Source: Mycobacterium lacus
Lineage (GTDB): Bacteria; Actinomycetota; Actinomycetes; Mycobacteriales; Mycobacteriaceae
Assembly (NCBI RefSeq): GCF_010731535.1
Contig: NZ_AP022581.1
Location: 1,435,952 to 1,499,951 of the forward strand
Reading direction: 5' to 3'
Length of the DNA: 64,000 nucleotides
Every line of letters begins with the position of its first letter. Position 1 is the first letter of the stretch. The notes beneath the pieces were generated by a model that was given only the letters and a program-made list of their open reading frames with translations, ran no database searches and was not told where the DNA came from. Shown here piece by piece: positions 1-10,863 of the stretch. A program made the translations under genes and the position numbers.

Positions 1-2094
1 CGCGCTGCCGTCGGCGAGAGCATTGGCGCCCATTTGCATCTGAGCCAACTTTGTCGGAAGGCCGTTGACCGCCTTGAGGGTGTTGACGACTTGCTTCAAC
101 TGCTGATCCAGTTTGCCGACCGTCTGGGCGAGCGTCTGGTAGTCCTGCGTCTGCTGCAGGGTGACAGCCAGCGCCGCAATCGACCTGAGCAGCCCGTTGT
201 TTTCGGCCTCGACAATCGCCGCCAACTCGCCGCGCGACTTCACGCAGGCCGGGTCCTTGTTGCAGACCGGGCTGGAATTGAGGGCGATCACCATCGGGTT
301 GGCCCAGACGGCCGTTTGTTCCGCCTGCGCGACGGTCCCACTCAGATTGTCGCCGAGCGTCCTCATGCGCCCGACAAACTGGGACGCATGGTCGAGTTGT
401 TGGATCGTCCTATCCCCACCCATCAGCGCCATCATGGCCTGCAGTGTGGTGACTAGCCCGCTGGCGCTGGTGACGGCCCCATTGACTTGGTCCCGTATCT
501 GGGCCAGGGCGTCGGCCAACTGGCGAGCACCGCCGGCCAGCTTATCCAGGTCACCTCTGTGGTCGGCGATCGCGCCGGACGCTTCGCCGAGTTTGCTGCC
601 GACTTCACCCGCCTGGAACGAGACTTTGGTCTCCTTCAGCGGTTCCCCGTTGGGCCGGGTCAAGCCGCGCACCATCACAATGTCGGGCAGATCGGCTATC
701 CGGCGGGACATCATCTCGAGATCGGCGAGAGCGGCCGGTGTCCGCAAGTCGCGGGGTGACTGTACGAGCAGCGCGATGGGAGTCATCGCATTCATCGGGA
801 AATGACGATTCAGGGCCTCGTATCCCTTGACGCTGTCGACGTCCTGCGGCACCGTCTTGAGATCGTCGTAATTGAACCGGATCAGGCTTGCGCTGCCGGC
901 CAGGATGATCAGCACAACCAGACTGCCCACCAAGTGGATCTTGGGCCGGCGCACAATGCGCGTGCCCGAACGCCGCCAGAAGCGAGTAGTTAGGTCGCGT
1001 CGTGGCTTGATCCAGCCGCGCCGTCCGGTGAGCACGAGGATCGCGGGCAGCAGGGTGGTCGCCGCGAGAAACGTCACCATGATCGAGACCGCAATTGCCG
1101 GACCGACTGCCGAAAAGACTTCCAGTTTCGTGAAGACCATCGCGAGGAAGGTGACCGCCACGGTGGCCGCCGACGCCGCGATCACCTTGCCGATGGACAT
1201 CAAGGCCTTCTTGACCGCTTGGTCGGAATCTTCGCCGTGCCGCACGTAGTCGTGGTAGCGGCTGATCAGAAAGACGGCGTAATCGGTTCCGGCCCCGATC
1301 ATTACCGCAGTCATGAAGACGATGCTCTGCATGTTCACGACCAGGCCCAGTTCGGTCAGCCCGGACAACAGGCCCTGGGCGCCCACCACTGACGCGCCGA
1401 TGGTGACCAGCGGCATCAGCATGGTGATCAGGTTTCGATAGACGATGATCAGGATGATCAGCACGCTGACTGCGGTGCCGATCTCAATGATCTTTACGTC
1501 CGCCTCACCGAGGGCCTGGAGGTCGGCTACGGTGGCCACGGGTCCGCTGAGGTTGGCGGTCAGGCTTGTTCCCGCGACGGTCTTCTTGACGATCTCACCG
1601 ACCCGTTTGAGGGCCGCTTGAGTCTCGGGCGCGGTCGGGTCGCCGGGGAAGTTGATCGGTAGGTTCCAGGCCTTCTTGTCCTTGCTTTCCAAGATCTCGC
1701 GCATCGGCGGCACGCTGAGGAAGTCCTGTACCGACATTTTGTCCTGTGTGTCTTGGCGCAGGTTGTCGATCAGTTTGCGGTAGACGTCCTCGTCGACGGG
1801 TCCCAGCCCCTTCTCGTTGGTCAAGATCACCAGCAGCAGGGAGCCAGATCCCGTCTCACGGAACGCCTTGCCCATCTCGCGGGTGGTGATCGTGGTCGGG
1901 GCGTCGTCCGGTAGCGGTTTTTGCTCGCGCTGTGCGGCCTGCGCCTGGAGGGGTGGAAGCAGCAGCGCCAGGGCGGCAACCACCGCGATCCAGACCCCGA
2001 TGACGATCAGCGGCCACTGGATGACGAAATCGCCGATGCGGTCGAAGAGCCCCCCGACTTTGGCTTGCTCATGTGAGACTTTCTGGCCCGCCAC
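1..2094 (-). CDS. mmpL12: MmpL-family lipid transporter, N-terminal 698 residues (3' end cut by window)
   Basis: This RND-type inner-membrane transporter probably exports the glycolipid made by this locus. The frame is open from a GTG at 2092-2094 to base 1, giving 698 codons with no stop, and the protein continues past the window. After a short cytoplasmic N-terminus comes the first membrane segment (around WPLIVIGVWIAVVAALALLL, residues ~30-50). A periplasmic loop of about 150 residues follows. Then comes a cluster of membrane helices with the MmpL-type GAGTDYAVFLISRYHDY stretch (near residue 280), and a long second periplasmic region from about residue 400. An ATG at 2070-2072 is in another frame and is not the start. 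The neighbours (glycosyltransferase, pks5-like gene, same strand) match Rv1522c mmpL12 in the LOS-type locus. Family call is secure; the paralogue number rests on synteny. Confidence 0.9.
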   Translation of the reverse strand, partial: MAGQKVSHEQAKVGGLFDRIGDFVIQWPLIVIGVWIAVVAALALLLPPLQAQAAQREQKPLPDDAPTTITTREMGKAFRETGSGSLLLVILTNEKGLGPVDEDVYRKLIDNLRQDTQDKMSVQDFLSVPPMREILESKDKKAWNLPINFPGDPTAPETQAALKRVGEIVKKTVAGTSLTANLSGPVATVADLQALGEADVKIIEIGTAVSVLIILIIVYRNLITMLMPLVTIGASVVGAQGLLSGLTELGLVVNMQSIVFMTAVMIGAGTDYAVFLISRYHDYVRHGEDSDQAVKKALMSIGKVIAASAATVAVTFLAMVFTKLEVFSAVGPAIAVSIMVTFLAATTLLPAILVLTGRRGWIKPRRDLTTRFWRRSGTRIVRRPKIHLVGSLVVLIILAGSASLIRFNYDDLKTVPQDVDSVKGYEALNRHFPMNAMTPIALLVQSPRDLRTPAALADLEMMSRRIADLPDIVMVRGLTRPNGEPLKETKVSFQAGEVGSKLGEASGAIADHRGDLDKLAGGARQLADALAQIRDQVNGAVTSASGLVTTLQAMMALMGGDRTIQQLDHASQFVGRMRTLGDNLSGTVAQAEQTAVWANPMVIALNSSPVCNKDPACVKSRGELAAIVEAENNGLLRSIAALAVTLQQTQDYQTLAQTVGKLDQQLKQVVNTLKAVNGLPTKLAQMQMGANALADGSA

Positions 2095-2423
2095 TCATCA
2101 ACCGTACAAGTCGCAGCATCTCGCTCGCGGGGAAATCACAATTCCCCCGTTAACCGTGATGTTGCCGTTACCTTGACGGTGGTGCGCAGACGCCGCGATG
2201 AATTTCCTGGTCACGGGCCTAATTGCGGGCCGGCCGGCCGGGTTTTCGCCGGTCCGGCGAGCAAGATCCGGAGTCTGGGTGCGGTAGCTCTGTGACCTCA
2301 AACCTGCACGGTCGTGCTGATCCGCCGTGTGCGCTTCCCGGCTGAAGTCGCACGCGTGCTTCGCCCCGGGGCACGGGCTGGGATCGGTCTGGCGCCACGG
2401 TGGTAGTGGCCACCGACCGGCGG
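2095..2423. other. intergenic gap between glycosyltransferase and mmpL gene
   Basis: About 330 bp without a convincing gene. Open frames here have no recognisable domain and overlap on both strands, as expected for GC-rich DNA. It should contain the leader of the mmpL gene. A run near 2133-2175 (aattcccccgttaaccg onward) is less GC-rich than its surroundings, but I could not identify a clear promoter. Confidence 0.5.
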
Positions 2424-3683
2424 TCAGGCTTTCAGGCGCACCGTATCCTCCAACAGATCGGCGGCCGCGGCGACGGCGGCTGCCGGGTTGGTCATCCGAG
2501 TGGCTATTTCGCCCGCCCGCGCGACGCACTCCGGCGCAAGGATACGCCGGAGGTGTTTGATCAGCGACGTGCGCGTGATGTTCGTGAAGCGTTTGGCGGA
2601 GCCAACTTTCAGCCGTTGGACCGCACCCGCCCAGATCGGCTGGTCGGCGACATCCCACAGAATCAACGTGGGCATCCCGGCCCGCAGGCCCGCGGCGGTG
2701 GTACCGGCGCCACCATGGTGGACCACCGCGCGGCACATCGGAAGGATGGTCGAATAGTTGACCAGGCCAACGAGTTTCACGTGGTCTTCGTGGGGTAACG
2801 GGTTGGAGCCGGGGGAATCGGTCGCTGGAGAATAGATCAGGGCTCGCTCGCCTAGCTCGGCGCAGGCATCCGAGATCATGGCGACCGTCTCGGTGGGGGA
2901 TTGCACCGGTGTGCTGCCAAAGCCGAAATAGATCGGCGGTGTTCCCGCCGCGATCCACGACTCGAGCTCATCGTTGGGTTCGGTATGCAACTGCATCGTC
3001 AGCGCGCCGACAAAGGGTCGCTGACCGTTCCACTCCGACGCGAGTCCGGGAAACAAAGCCTGGTCATAGGCCTGGATTTCGGGAACTTCGCGTTCTAGCA
3101 TCCGTTGTCCCGCCGGTGCGGCTGCCGGTGGTAGGCCGAGTTCACGGCGTTGCGTACGATCGACCTCTTTGCTGACGGCCGAATAAAAGCGCACCGTCGC
3201 TTTCATCGCGGAGCGCATCAGGAACGCCGGCGTCGGTACCGACGGAATCTTGATTTGGCCGTTGATCCGCATCGGGAAATGATGCAGCGCCGCCAGCGGA
3301 ATGTCGTAGTACTCGGCGACATTGGCGACGACGCCGTGGTACGTCTGGCCAGTCATCAACAGGTCGGCCCCGTCGGCCAGCGCGGCCAGCGTCTTGCCCA
3401 TCTCCGCCCAGCCCCCAACGTAAAGCTCCTTGGCGGCGCGCAGCAGGGTGAGGGGATTCTGCACTTTGGTGAGGTTCCGAACAAACGCCGCGACCGCGAT
3501 TATCTGTTCGCCCGAATCCGGCCCGTAAGCGACACCGGTCAGCCCCGCGGACTCGACGAATCCGATCAGGTTGGGTGGGACCGCCATACGGACTTGGTGC
3601 CCTCGGCGCTGCAGCTCCACAGCCACAGCGGCGCATGGCTCGACGTCGCCGCGGGTTCCATGGACTGCCAAGACACATTTCAT
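2424..3683 (-). CDS. GT1-family (UGT/MGT-type) glycosyltransferase
   Basis: A 419-residue protein of the GT-B glycosyltransferase family that includes mycobacterial Rv1524, Rv1526c and the GPL enzymes GtfA/GtfB. The N-terminus [16 protein letters not shown] is the typical acceptor-side start. The nucleotide-sugar-binding signature lies near residue 330 as [19 protein letters not shown], followed by [16 protein letters not shown] full-length, undamaged gene with ATG start at 3681-3683. It lies 42 bp downstream of the pks5-like gene on the same strand and is likely co-transcribed with it, with mmpL12 following. Expected role: transfer of a sugar (probably a deoxyhexose) to the glycolipid core. 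Donor and acceptor cannot be told from sequence. Confidence 0.88.
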   Translation of the reverse strand: MKCVLAVHGTRGDVEPCAAVAVELQRRGHQVRMAVPPNLIGFVESAGLTGVAYGPDSGEQIIAVAAFVRNLTKVQNPLTLLRAAKELYVGGWAEMGKTLAALADGADLLMTGQTYHGVVANVAEYYDIPLAALHHFPMRINGQIKIPSVPTPAFLMRSAMKATVRFYSAVSKEVDRTQRRELGLPPAAAPAGQRMLEREVPEIQAYDQALFPGLASEWNGQRPFVGALTMQLHTEPNDELESWIAAGTPPIYFGFGSTPVQSPTETVAMISDACAELGERALIYSPATDSPGSNPLPHEDHVKLVGLVNYSTILPMCRAVVHHGGAGTTAAGLRAGMPTLILWDVADQPIWAGAVQRLKVGSAKRFTNITRTSLIKHLRRILAPECVARAGEIATRMTNPAAAVAAAADLLEDTVRLKA

Positions 3684-3725
3684 CGGCGAACCCAGCCGTC
3701 GGTCATCCCGCGTTTCATCTCCTCA

Positions 3726-6700
3726 TCATTCGTTCTGGCTTGGCGCCGGCGCACCCGCGTCGGGTGCCAACTTGGCGTACAGCAGATCCGCCAAACCACG
3801 CACGGTGGAGTTGATATCGGTAGCGGTGATGCGTATTCCGGTTTCGGCCTCCATGTGGGCCCGCAATTCCTGGCTGCTCAGTGAGTCAAGACCATACTCG
3901 GTCAGCGGACGGTCTATGTCGATGGTGCGGCGCAGAATCAGGCCGACTTGCTCCGCGACTAGGCGCCGGATCCGGGTGGGCCACTCTTCGATCGGCAATT
4001 CGCTCAGCTCAGCAAGGAATCTGCTTGTGCCGGAACGGTTTAGACCGGTGGATTGGAACATTTGCGCTAACGGGCTACGTTGCGCAAAGGCGGTCAACCA
4101 TGGGGATGGGATCATCGGGGCATAGCCGGTGTACGCGCGGTCGTGGCGCAGCAGCGCCTGGAACGCGTAGTCGCCCTCGTCGGCGGTGATAGCGGTGTCG
4201 CGCCAGTGGGCGAAGGCGGTGCCTTCGCCGCCTTCTTCGAGAGCCTCGTCTTCGCCGATCTCGGCTCGGATTGTGGCGGCACGGCCGACGTCGGCCCACA
4301 ATGCCCACCCGATCGAGATGGCTGGAAGGCCCTGGGCTCGCCGCCAGTGGGTGAACGCGTCCAGCCAGCTGTTCGCGGCGGCATAGGCCCCCTGCCCGGG
4401 CGAGCCCAGCAGGGCGACCGCCGAGGAGAACATGCAGAACCAATCCAGAGGTTGATTGGCCGTGGCTTGGTGTAAGTTCCACGCGCCGTGGACCTTTGGA
4501 ATCCAGTTGTGATCGAGGAGTTCGTCGGTCATGTTGGTGAGCATGGCGTTCTCGAACACCGCCGCGGCGTGCACTACGCCCCGCAACGGGACGCCGGTGG
4601 CGGTCGCCACTGTCACCAAACGCTCTGCGGTGCCGACGTCGGCGATGTCGCCGCACTCCACCGCGATATCGGCACCCATCGCGCGGATGAGCTCGATCGT
4701 CTCCAGCGCCTTCGGATTGGGCTGAGAGCGCGAGGTGAGCACGATGCGACCGGCGCCGGCGCTGGCCATCTTCTCGGCGATGAACAGGCCCAGGCCGCCC
4801 AGCCCGCCGGTGACGATGTAGGAGCCGTCGCTCCGGAACGCCGACACCTGTTCGGGCGGTACCACGACGGTGCTCTGGCCCTCGTGGGGCACGTCGAGTA
4901 CGAGCTTGCCCGTGTGCTCCGCCGCGCTCATTGCGCGGATAGCCGTGGCGGCATCGCCAAGCGGGTAATGAGCGACTTCCGGTACCGGCAACTCACCGTC
5001 TGCGACGAGCCGATACACCGTGGACAGCACGTTGCTGATCCGCTGCGGGTGGCTCGCTGCCATCAATGCCAGATCCACATAGTGGAACGTGAGGTTGCGC
5101 CGGAATGGGAGCAGCCCCAGCCGGGCGTTGGCATAGACGTCGTGTTTGCCAAGCTCCACGAAGCGTCCGCCGATAGCCAGCAGTTCCAGCCCGGCACGCT
5201 GTGCGGCGCCGGTCAGGGAGTTGAGCACGATGTCGACGCCGTAGCCGTCGGTGTCTCGGCGGATCTGCTCGGCGAACTCGACGCTGCGTGAGTCGTAGAC
5301 GTGCTCGATTCCCATGTCGCGCAACATTTGCCGACGCTTCTCGCTGCCCGCGGTGGCGAAGATCTCGGCCCCGGCGGCGCGCGCTATCGCGATCGCCGCC
5401 TGGCCCACCCCGCCGGTGGCGGAGTGGATCAACACCTTGTCGCCGGCGGCAATCCTGGCCTGGTCGTGCAGGCCATACCAGGCCGCGGCATGTGCGGTGC
5501 TTACCGCCGCGGCCGCGTCGTCGGTGAGGCCGGGCGGCAGCGTCACGGCCAGGCGGGCGTCGCAGGTGACGAAAGTAGCCCAGCACCCGTTCTTGGAGAA
5601 GCCACCGACGTGGTCACCTACCCGATGAGATGTGACGCCGGGCCCGACCGCGGTCACCACGCCGGCGAAATCCATACCGAGTGCTGGCATCTGCCCGTCG
5701 ATGCTGGGGTATCGGCCGAACGCGACAAGGACGTCGGCGAAGTTGATGCTGGATGCGGCGACTGCAACTTCGATTTCTCCCGCGGCCGGCGGGACTCGGT
5801 CGAACGCCGCGAACTCCAAGGTTTGCAGGTCGCCGGGGGTGCGAATGTTGAGGCGCATGCCGTGCCGCTCGTGGTCAACGACGGTGGTCTGGCGCTCCTC
5901 GGGGCGCAGCGGAGTAAGGCTCATGCGCGCGGTGTACCACTCGTCGTTGCGCCAGGCGGTCTCGTCTTCCTCGCTACCGAGCAGCAGTTGGCGCGCCACC
6001 TGCTCGGCGCCGGTGTGCTCGTCGACGTCGATGTGGGTGACCTTCATCAGCGGGTGTTCGGCGCTGATCACCCGCAGCAAGCCGCGCAACCCGCCCTGCT
6101 CGAGATTGGCGCGGTCGTCGGCCAGCACGGTCTGGGCGTTTCTGGTCACGACATACAGCCTCGGTGCCTGGCCCAAGGATTCCGTGAGCACGCGGGCGAT
6201 GCGCACCACATGCTTGACGTATTCACCAGCACGGACGGGGGATTGCTCGTCGGGGGTACCGTTCTGCGGTGCGGTGAGCACGACCACACCGGTGAACGCG
6301 TCCGCCTCGAGTTGGGCGAGCAGGCGTTCGGCTTGGGCTGCATGGTCGGCATGCCGGGGCCAGTTCGTGGTCGTGCATTGTGTGTCGTGCAGCTTCAGTG
6401 CGTCGGTCAACTCGGTGGCCACCAGGTCCGCGGCATCGGAGGTGCTGATCAGCAGCCACGTGCCGGGTTCGGCGTGGCTTTGTTCGGGTAGCTCGCGCTG
6501 CTGCCATTCGATGGTCAGCAGGCGCTCGTTCAAGACACGATCACGCTCACTGGTATCGGAGGTGCCGGTGCCGATCTGCAGTCCACGCGCGGCCAGCAGC
6601 ACGGTGCCGTTTTCGTCTAATACGTCGAGGTCGGCTTCGATGCCTGAGCCGCATGCAGTCACCGTCGTGTGGCAGTAGCGGGCGTGGCGGGCCGAGCCGT

Positions 6701-9700
6701 AGGCACGCAGCCGTCGGACACCTAATGGCATCAGCCGACCGCCATTGCTGGCGTTGCGGATACCGGGATGAACCGCCACCGATTGGAAGCAGGCGTCCAG
6801 CAGACTTGGGTGCACGCCGTAGGCGCCCTGTTGGGTGCGGATCGGCCCCGGCACGCTGACCTCGGCGAGCATTGTGTCGCCGGTCCCTTCGGCGGTGAAC
6901 ACGCTGGCTAGGCCCGTAAAAGCCGGACCAAATCGACGACGGCCACGCTCATCCATCCACTGTCGAATGTCAGCGCCGTCCACCCGGTTCGGATGGCTCG
7001 CCAGCAGATCAGCCACGTTCTGCGGAGCGGGCTGGTCGTCGTCCTCGGCGGCGTGCAGCACCGCGGAGGCTTTGCGCGCGCGTTCGCCGTGTTGGGTCGT
7101 TTCCACCGTGAACGGGACGACGCCGGGCACCTCGACCGTTGCGGTGACGGCGATGGGGGTCTCGTCACCAACCAGCAGCATCTGCTCGAACCGGACATCG
7201 CGGACTTCGGACGCCTCGCCGAGCACGGTGCGCGCCGCGGCCAACGCCATCTCGCAGTGCACAGCCGCCGGAAGAACGGTCGCGTCGTGTATCTGGTGGT
7301 CGGCCAGCCAGGGTTGCGTCGCGATGCCGACCTCACCTTGCCACACGTGGCGCTCCGGCTCTTCCTGCAATCGCACATGCGCCCCCATCAGCGGATGCGC
7401 TGGAACCATGGACGCCCCGTGCGCCCGCGAATCCTGCCCGGCGCAGCTCAAGAGCAGGCGTCGGTGGCTCCATGCGGGCAGCGGTGCGTCGATCAGCCGG
7501 CCGGTGGGGTAGAGCACGGAGAAGTCCGGCGCGGCGCCGGCGGCGTAGAGGTTGCCGAGCAGTCCGCGCAGCCCGTGGGGTAGTGGTTGTTCGCGGCGCA
7601 TGCCGGCCAGCGCCGCGACCGGCATGTCGAGGCTGCGGGCGGTCTGATCGACCGCGTGGGTCAGCAGGGGGTGGGGGGTCAGCTCGGTGAAGACCCGGTA
7701 GCCGTCCTCGAGGGCGGCCTGTACCGCGGCGGCGAAGCGCACGGTGTGGCGCAGGTTGTCCACCCAGTAGTAGGCGTCGCAGTAGGGTTCCTCGCGCGGG
7801 TCGAACGAGGTCGCCGAGTAGTAGGGGACTTGCGGGGTTAGCGGGCTGAGGTCGGTGAGCGCCTCGGCGAGCTCGTCGAGGATGGGGTCGACTTGGGGGG
7901 AGTGGGAGGCCACGTCGACGGCCACCTCGCGGGCCATCACGTCGCGTTCCTCCCAGGCGGCCACCAGGTCGCGCACCGTCTGGGTGGCCCCGCCGATCAC
8001 GGTGGATTGTGGGGAGGCCACCACCGCGACCACGGCGTCATCGACGCCGCGCGCCGTCAAATCCGTAATCACTTGTTGGGCGGGCAGTTCCACCGATGCC
8101 ATGGCCCCGGCGCCGGCGATGCGGGTCATCAGCGTGGAGCGGCGGCAGATCACGCGCACCCCGTCTGCGAGCGACAGCGCCCCGGCGACCACGGCGGCCG
8201 CGGACTCACCCAGGGAGTGGCCGATCACCGCACCCGGCTGCACGCCGTAGGACTTCATCGTGGCCGCCAGCGCCACCTGCATGGCGAACAGGGTGGGCTG
8301 CACCCGCTCGATGCCGGTGACGACCTCGGGTGCGGTCATCGCCTCGGTCACCGAGAAGCCGGACTCCGCGGCGATCAGCGGCTCAATCTCGGCGACGGTG
8401 GCGGCGAACACGGGCTCGGTGGTCAGCAGCTCGGCGCCCATCGCCGCCCACTGCGAGCCCTGCCCGGAGAACACCAGACCGGTCCGCGGTCGTCGTGGCC
8501 GGCCGCGGGCGGGTAGGGGGTATCCCCGGTGGCGACCTCGCGCAACGCCGCGGTCAGTTCGGTGGTGCTGCTGGCCAGCACGGCGGTGCGCACCGGCCGG
8601 TGTCCGCGCCGCCGAGCCAGGGTGTAGGCCAAATCCGAGGCCGACAGGTCCGGGCCCTGGGCGTCGACCCAGTCGGCCAGCCGCGCCGCGGTCTGGCGCA
8701 GAGCGTTCTCGGAGCTGGATGACAGCGCGAACAGCAGCGCGCCCTCGACGCCCGTGGTGGTTTGCGCGGCTGCGCGGGTTTGCTCCGGGGCTTGCTCCAC
8801 GATGGCGTGCACATTGGTCCCCGAGAACCCATAGGACGATACGGCCGCGCGTCGGGGCGCCTGATGGTCGGTCGTGGGCCACGGGGTAACCTCTTGCGGC
8901 ACAAAAAGATTGGTCTCGATCTCGGCGAATTGATCGGGCAGCGCAGTGAAGTGGAGGTTCTGTGGCACGACTGCGTGCTGCAGGGCCAGGACCGCCTTCA
9001 TCAGCCCCAGCGCTCCGGCGGCCGACTGCGTGTGCCCGAAATTGGTCTTCACCGATGCGAGCGCGCAGGGGCCGTCGACGCCGTACACCTCGGCCAGGCT
9101 GGCGTATTCGATCGGGTCACCCACCGGGGTGCCGGGGCCGTGCGCCTCGACCATCCCGACGGTGCCGGCGTCCACACCGGCCGCAGCCAACGCCGCCCGA
9201 TACACCGCGACCTGCGCGGGCCGCGACGGGGTCACGATGTTGACGGTGTGGCCGTCCTGGTTGGCGGCCGTGCCCCGGATCACGGCCAGAATCCGGTCAC
9301 CATCGGCCAACGCATCCGGCAACCGCTTGAGCAGCACCACGACGCAGCCCTCGCCGGAGACGAAACCGTCCGCCGCGACGTCGAACGCATGACAACGCCC
9401 GGTCGCAGACAACATGCCGAGGGCGGACCCCGATGCCGCTTTGCGGGGTTCCAGCATCACCGAGGCGCCGCCCGCCAGCGCAACGTCGCTTTCGCCGTCG
9501 TTCAGGCTGCGGCAGGCCAGGTGGATCGCGGTGAGGCCAGAGGAGCAGGCGGTATCTACCGTAATCGCGGGTCCGTGCAGTCCAAGGGTGTAGGCGATGC
9601 GCCCGGATCCCATGGCGAAGCTGTTGCCCATGTATCCGTACGGCCCCGCCAAGGTCTGGGCATCGGCATGGACGAACTGATAGTCGTCATGCATCAAGCC

Positions 9701-10078
9701 CACGAACACACCGGTCTGCAACTCGCCCATCTTGTCCGGCGCCATACCGCCGTGCTCGATGGCCTCCCATGCGGTCTCCAGCAGCAAGCGGTGCTGCGGA
9801 TCCATCGCCGTCGCTTCTTTCTCGCTGATACCGAAGAACTCGGGATCGAAGTCGCCCACGCTATCGAGGAACGCGCCCCACCTGCACACTGACCGTCCGG
9901 GTACGCCCGGTTCGGGGTCGTAGTACTCGTCGGCGTCCCAGCGGTCGGCAGGGATCTCGGTGACTAGATCATCGCCGCGCAGCAATGCCTCCCACAACCG
10001 ATCAGGGGAGTCGATGCCCCCCGGCAGCCGGCACGCCATGCCGATGATGGCGACGGGAGTAACACCCTTCCTATCCAC
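3726..10078 (-). CDS. pks5: MAS/Pks5-type iterative polyketide synthase, one frameshift
   Basis: A highly reducing type I PKS, KS-AT-DH-ER-KR-ACP, 2117 residues once one base is restored. Landmarks by approximate residue: KS cysteine in DTACSSGL (~178), AT GHSLGE (~621), [12 protein letters not shown] (~926), [15 protein letters not shown] (~1559), KR nucleotide site GGLGGLG (~1759), [13 protein letters not shown] (~2063). Such enzymes elongate a fatty acyl starter with methylmalonyl-CoA to make multimethyl-branched chains. The frame breaks at 8474-8475, where the paralogue at 40050 has three C and this copy has two. The start is GTG at 10076-10078 with AGGAGAGGTG just upstream. The DH segment ([17 protein letters not shown]) differs from the [17 protein letters not shown] of the paralogue, so DH activity may differ. 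Whether the frameshift is real is doubtful (see findings). Confidence 0.9.
7452..9418. repeat. long direct repeat, copy 1 (KS-AT part of pks5-like gene)
   Basis: Near-identical to 39032-40999 in the second pks5-like gene, at a constant offset of 31580 (31581 after the one-base gap at 8474). Differences are clustered: around 7531, 8057-8073, 8837-8855, 9209-9230 and 9320-9335. A shorter patch (5217-5448 versus 36803-37034) in the ER region is also nearly identical, while the DNA between is more diverged. This pattern suggests gene conversion. Confidence 0.85.
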
Positions 10079-10238
10079 GCTGGTTCACCTCTCCTACCTG
10101 TACTTCCGTTCCCATCAGTGGCTCCGAAATCGTGTCAGCGGTTCCGGGAAACCGCCTCGAGTTCCGATCCGGGCTCAGGAAACGCCGAGCAAACATCGCC
10201 ACGCCACGCGGAACCGCCGCCTCCCCCGGTGTGACCAG

Positions 10239-10244
10239 AGCGTA
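10239..10244 (-). promoter_or_regulatory. predicted -10 box for the pks5-like gene at 10078
   Basis: Read on the minus strand the hexamer is TACGCT (TANNNT type) within GCTACGCTCTGGTCAC. The same context, GCTACGCTCTGATCAC, occurs at 41834-41839 upstream of the second pks5-like gene, at nearly the same distance (about 160-180 bp) from the start codon. In both cases a conserved block reading tacgtccgc[ag]cga lies further upstream. Conservation of position and sequence in two paralogues supports a shared promoter; no start-site data are available. Confidence 0.5.
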
Positions 10245-10532
10245 GCTGGTCGGCCCCCACACGCGCGGAATAATCGCGCGGACGTACCAAAAAATTGCCG
10301 GTGCACTCCAGGATCGCGTCGTCGCCGAGGCACGAAGACTCACGTTTGGTGGGGCCGCCATGTCGACATCGGGGCCCGCTGGTTCCTTGGGAGCCTTCCT
10401 CTTGCCAGCTTCGCGGGGTGGACGCCTGGCCTCGGGATCGGAGAAGCTGAGCCGGTGGACCTTCGCAAGGGCGCATGCGCCTGATCTTGCTTGTTTTCCC
10501 TTGTACTCCAACGTGTTTGGAGCTAGGTGGCG

Positions 10533-10567
10533 TTGACGAAGCACCGAATGACTACTGTCGAATCGTG
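10533..10567 (+). promoter_or_regulatory. fadD24-like promoter remnant ahead of the FAAL-PKS gene
   Basis: The block cgttgacgaagc (10531-10542) is identical to the block upstream of fadD24 (50276-50287). It is followed by TACTGT (10553-10558), six bases and a GTG (10565), the same layout as fadD24. Here the frame from this GTG closes after six codons, so it cannot be the start of the FAAL protein. It may still act as a distal promoter. Confidence 0.4.
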
Positions 10568-10848
10568 GCCATCGACGATGAATAAGCGATGACGTCGTCT
10601 GGTGGGGAACTGCCAAGTCGTTTGCCGATCAACCCGTGGCGGTGCGGCTGGCCGGGCTTGCAAAAGCCGAGTACCCGGCTGGAAAGCGCTTGCCGGCACT
10701 GGTCCAAGTTGGGGACATTGTTCTTGCCTAACAACCCGCCGGTCTGTAGGTGCGGATGCTCGGTGACGGCACGGTGAACGGCGCGGCTGTGCTCAACAGC
10801 ACTCTTCTGCGCTGCGCCGATTTAGCCGCGCGGCGTTTGTTCGTCCTC

Positions 10849-10863
10849 TATCGTCGAGTCGTG
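10849..10863 (+). promoter_or_regulatory. predicted -10 box and leaderless start of FAAL-PKS gene
   Basis: TATCGT (10849-10854), then six bases, then GTG at 10861. The same hexamer-six-bases-start spacing is seen at fadD24 (TAGTGT, 50296-50301, GTG 50308) and adh (TAGTGT, 52137-52142, ATG 52149). Such spacing puts the transcript start at or next to the start codon, as in leaderless mycobacterial mRNAs. Confidence 0.5.

Noticed and set aside
34..1249. Several plus-strand open frames over the start of the window
   Set aside because: They are shadows of the minus-strand MmpL gene, whose frame is open across the entire 1-2094 segment with clear membrane helices.
2098..2958. 286-codon minus-strand frame overlapping the glycosyltransferase end
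   Set aside because: Overlaps the well-supported glycosyltransferase in another frame, with basic low-complexity composition.
10071..10616. 181-codon minus-strand frame upstream of the first pks5-like gene
   Set aside because: No family features, overlaps the predicted promoter and leader, and its counterpart region before the second pks gene has no equivalent frame.
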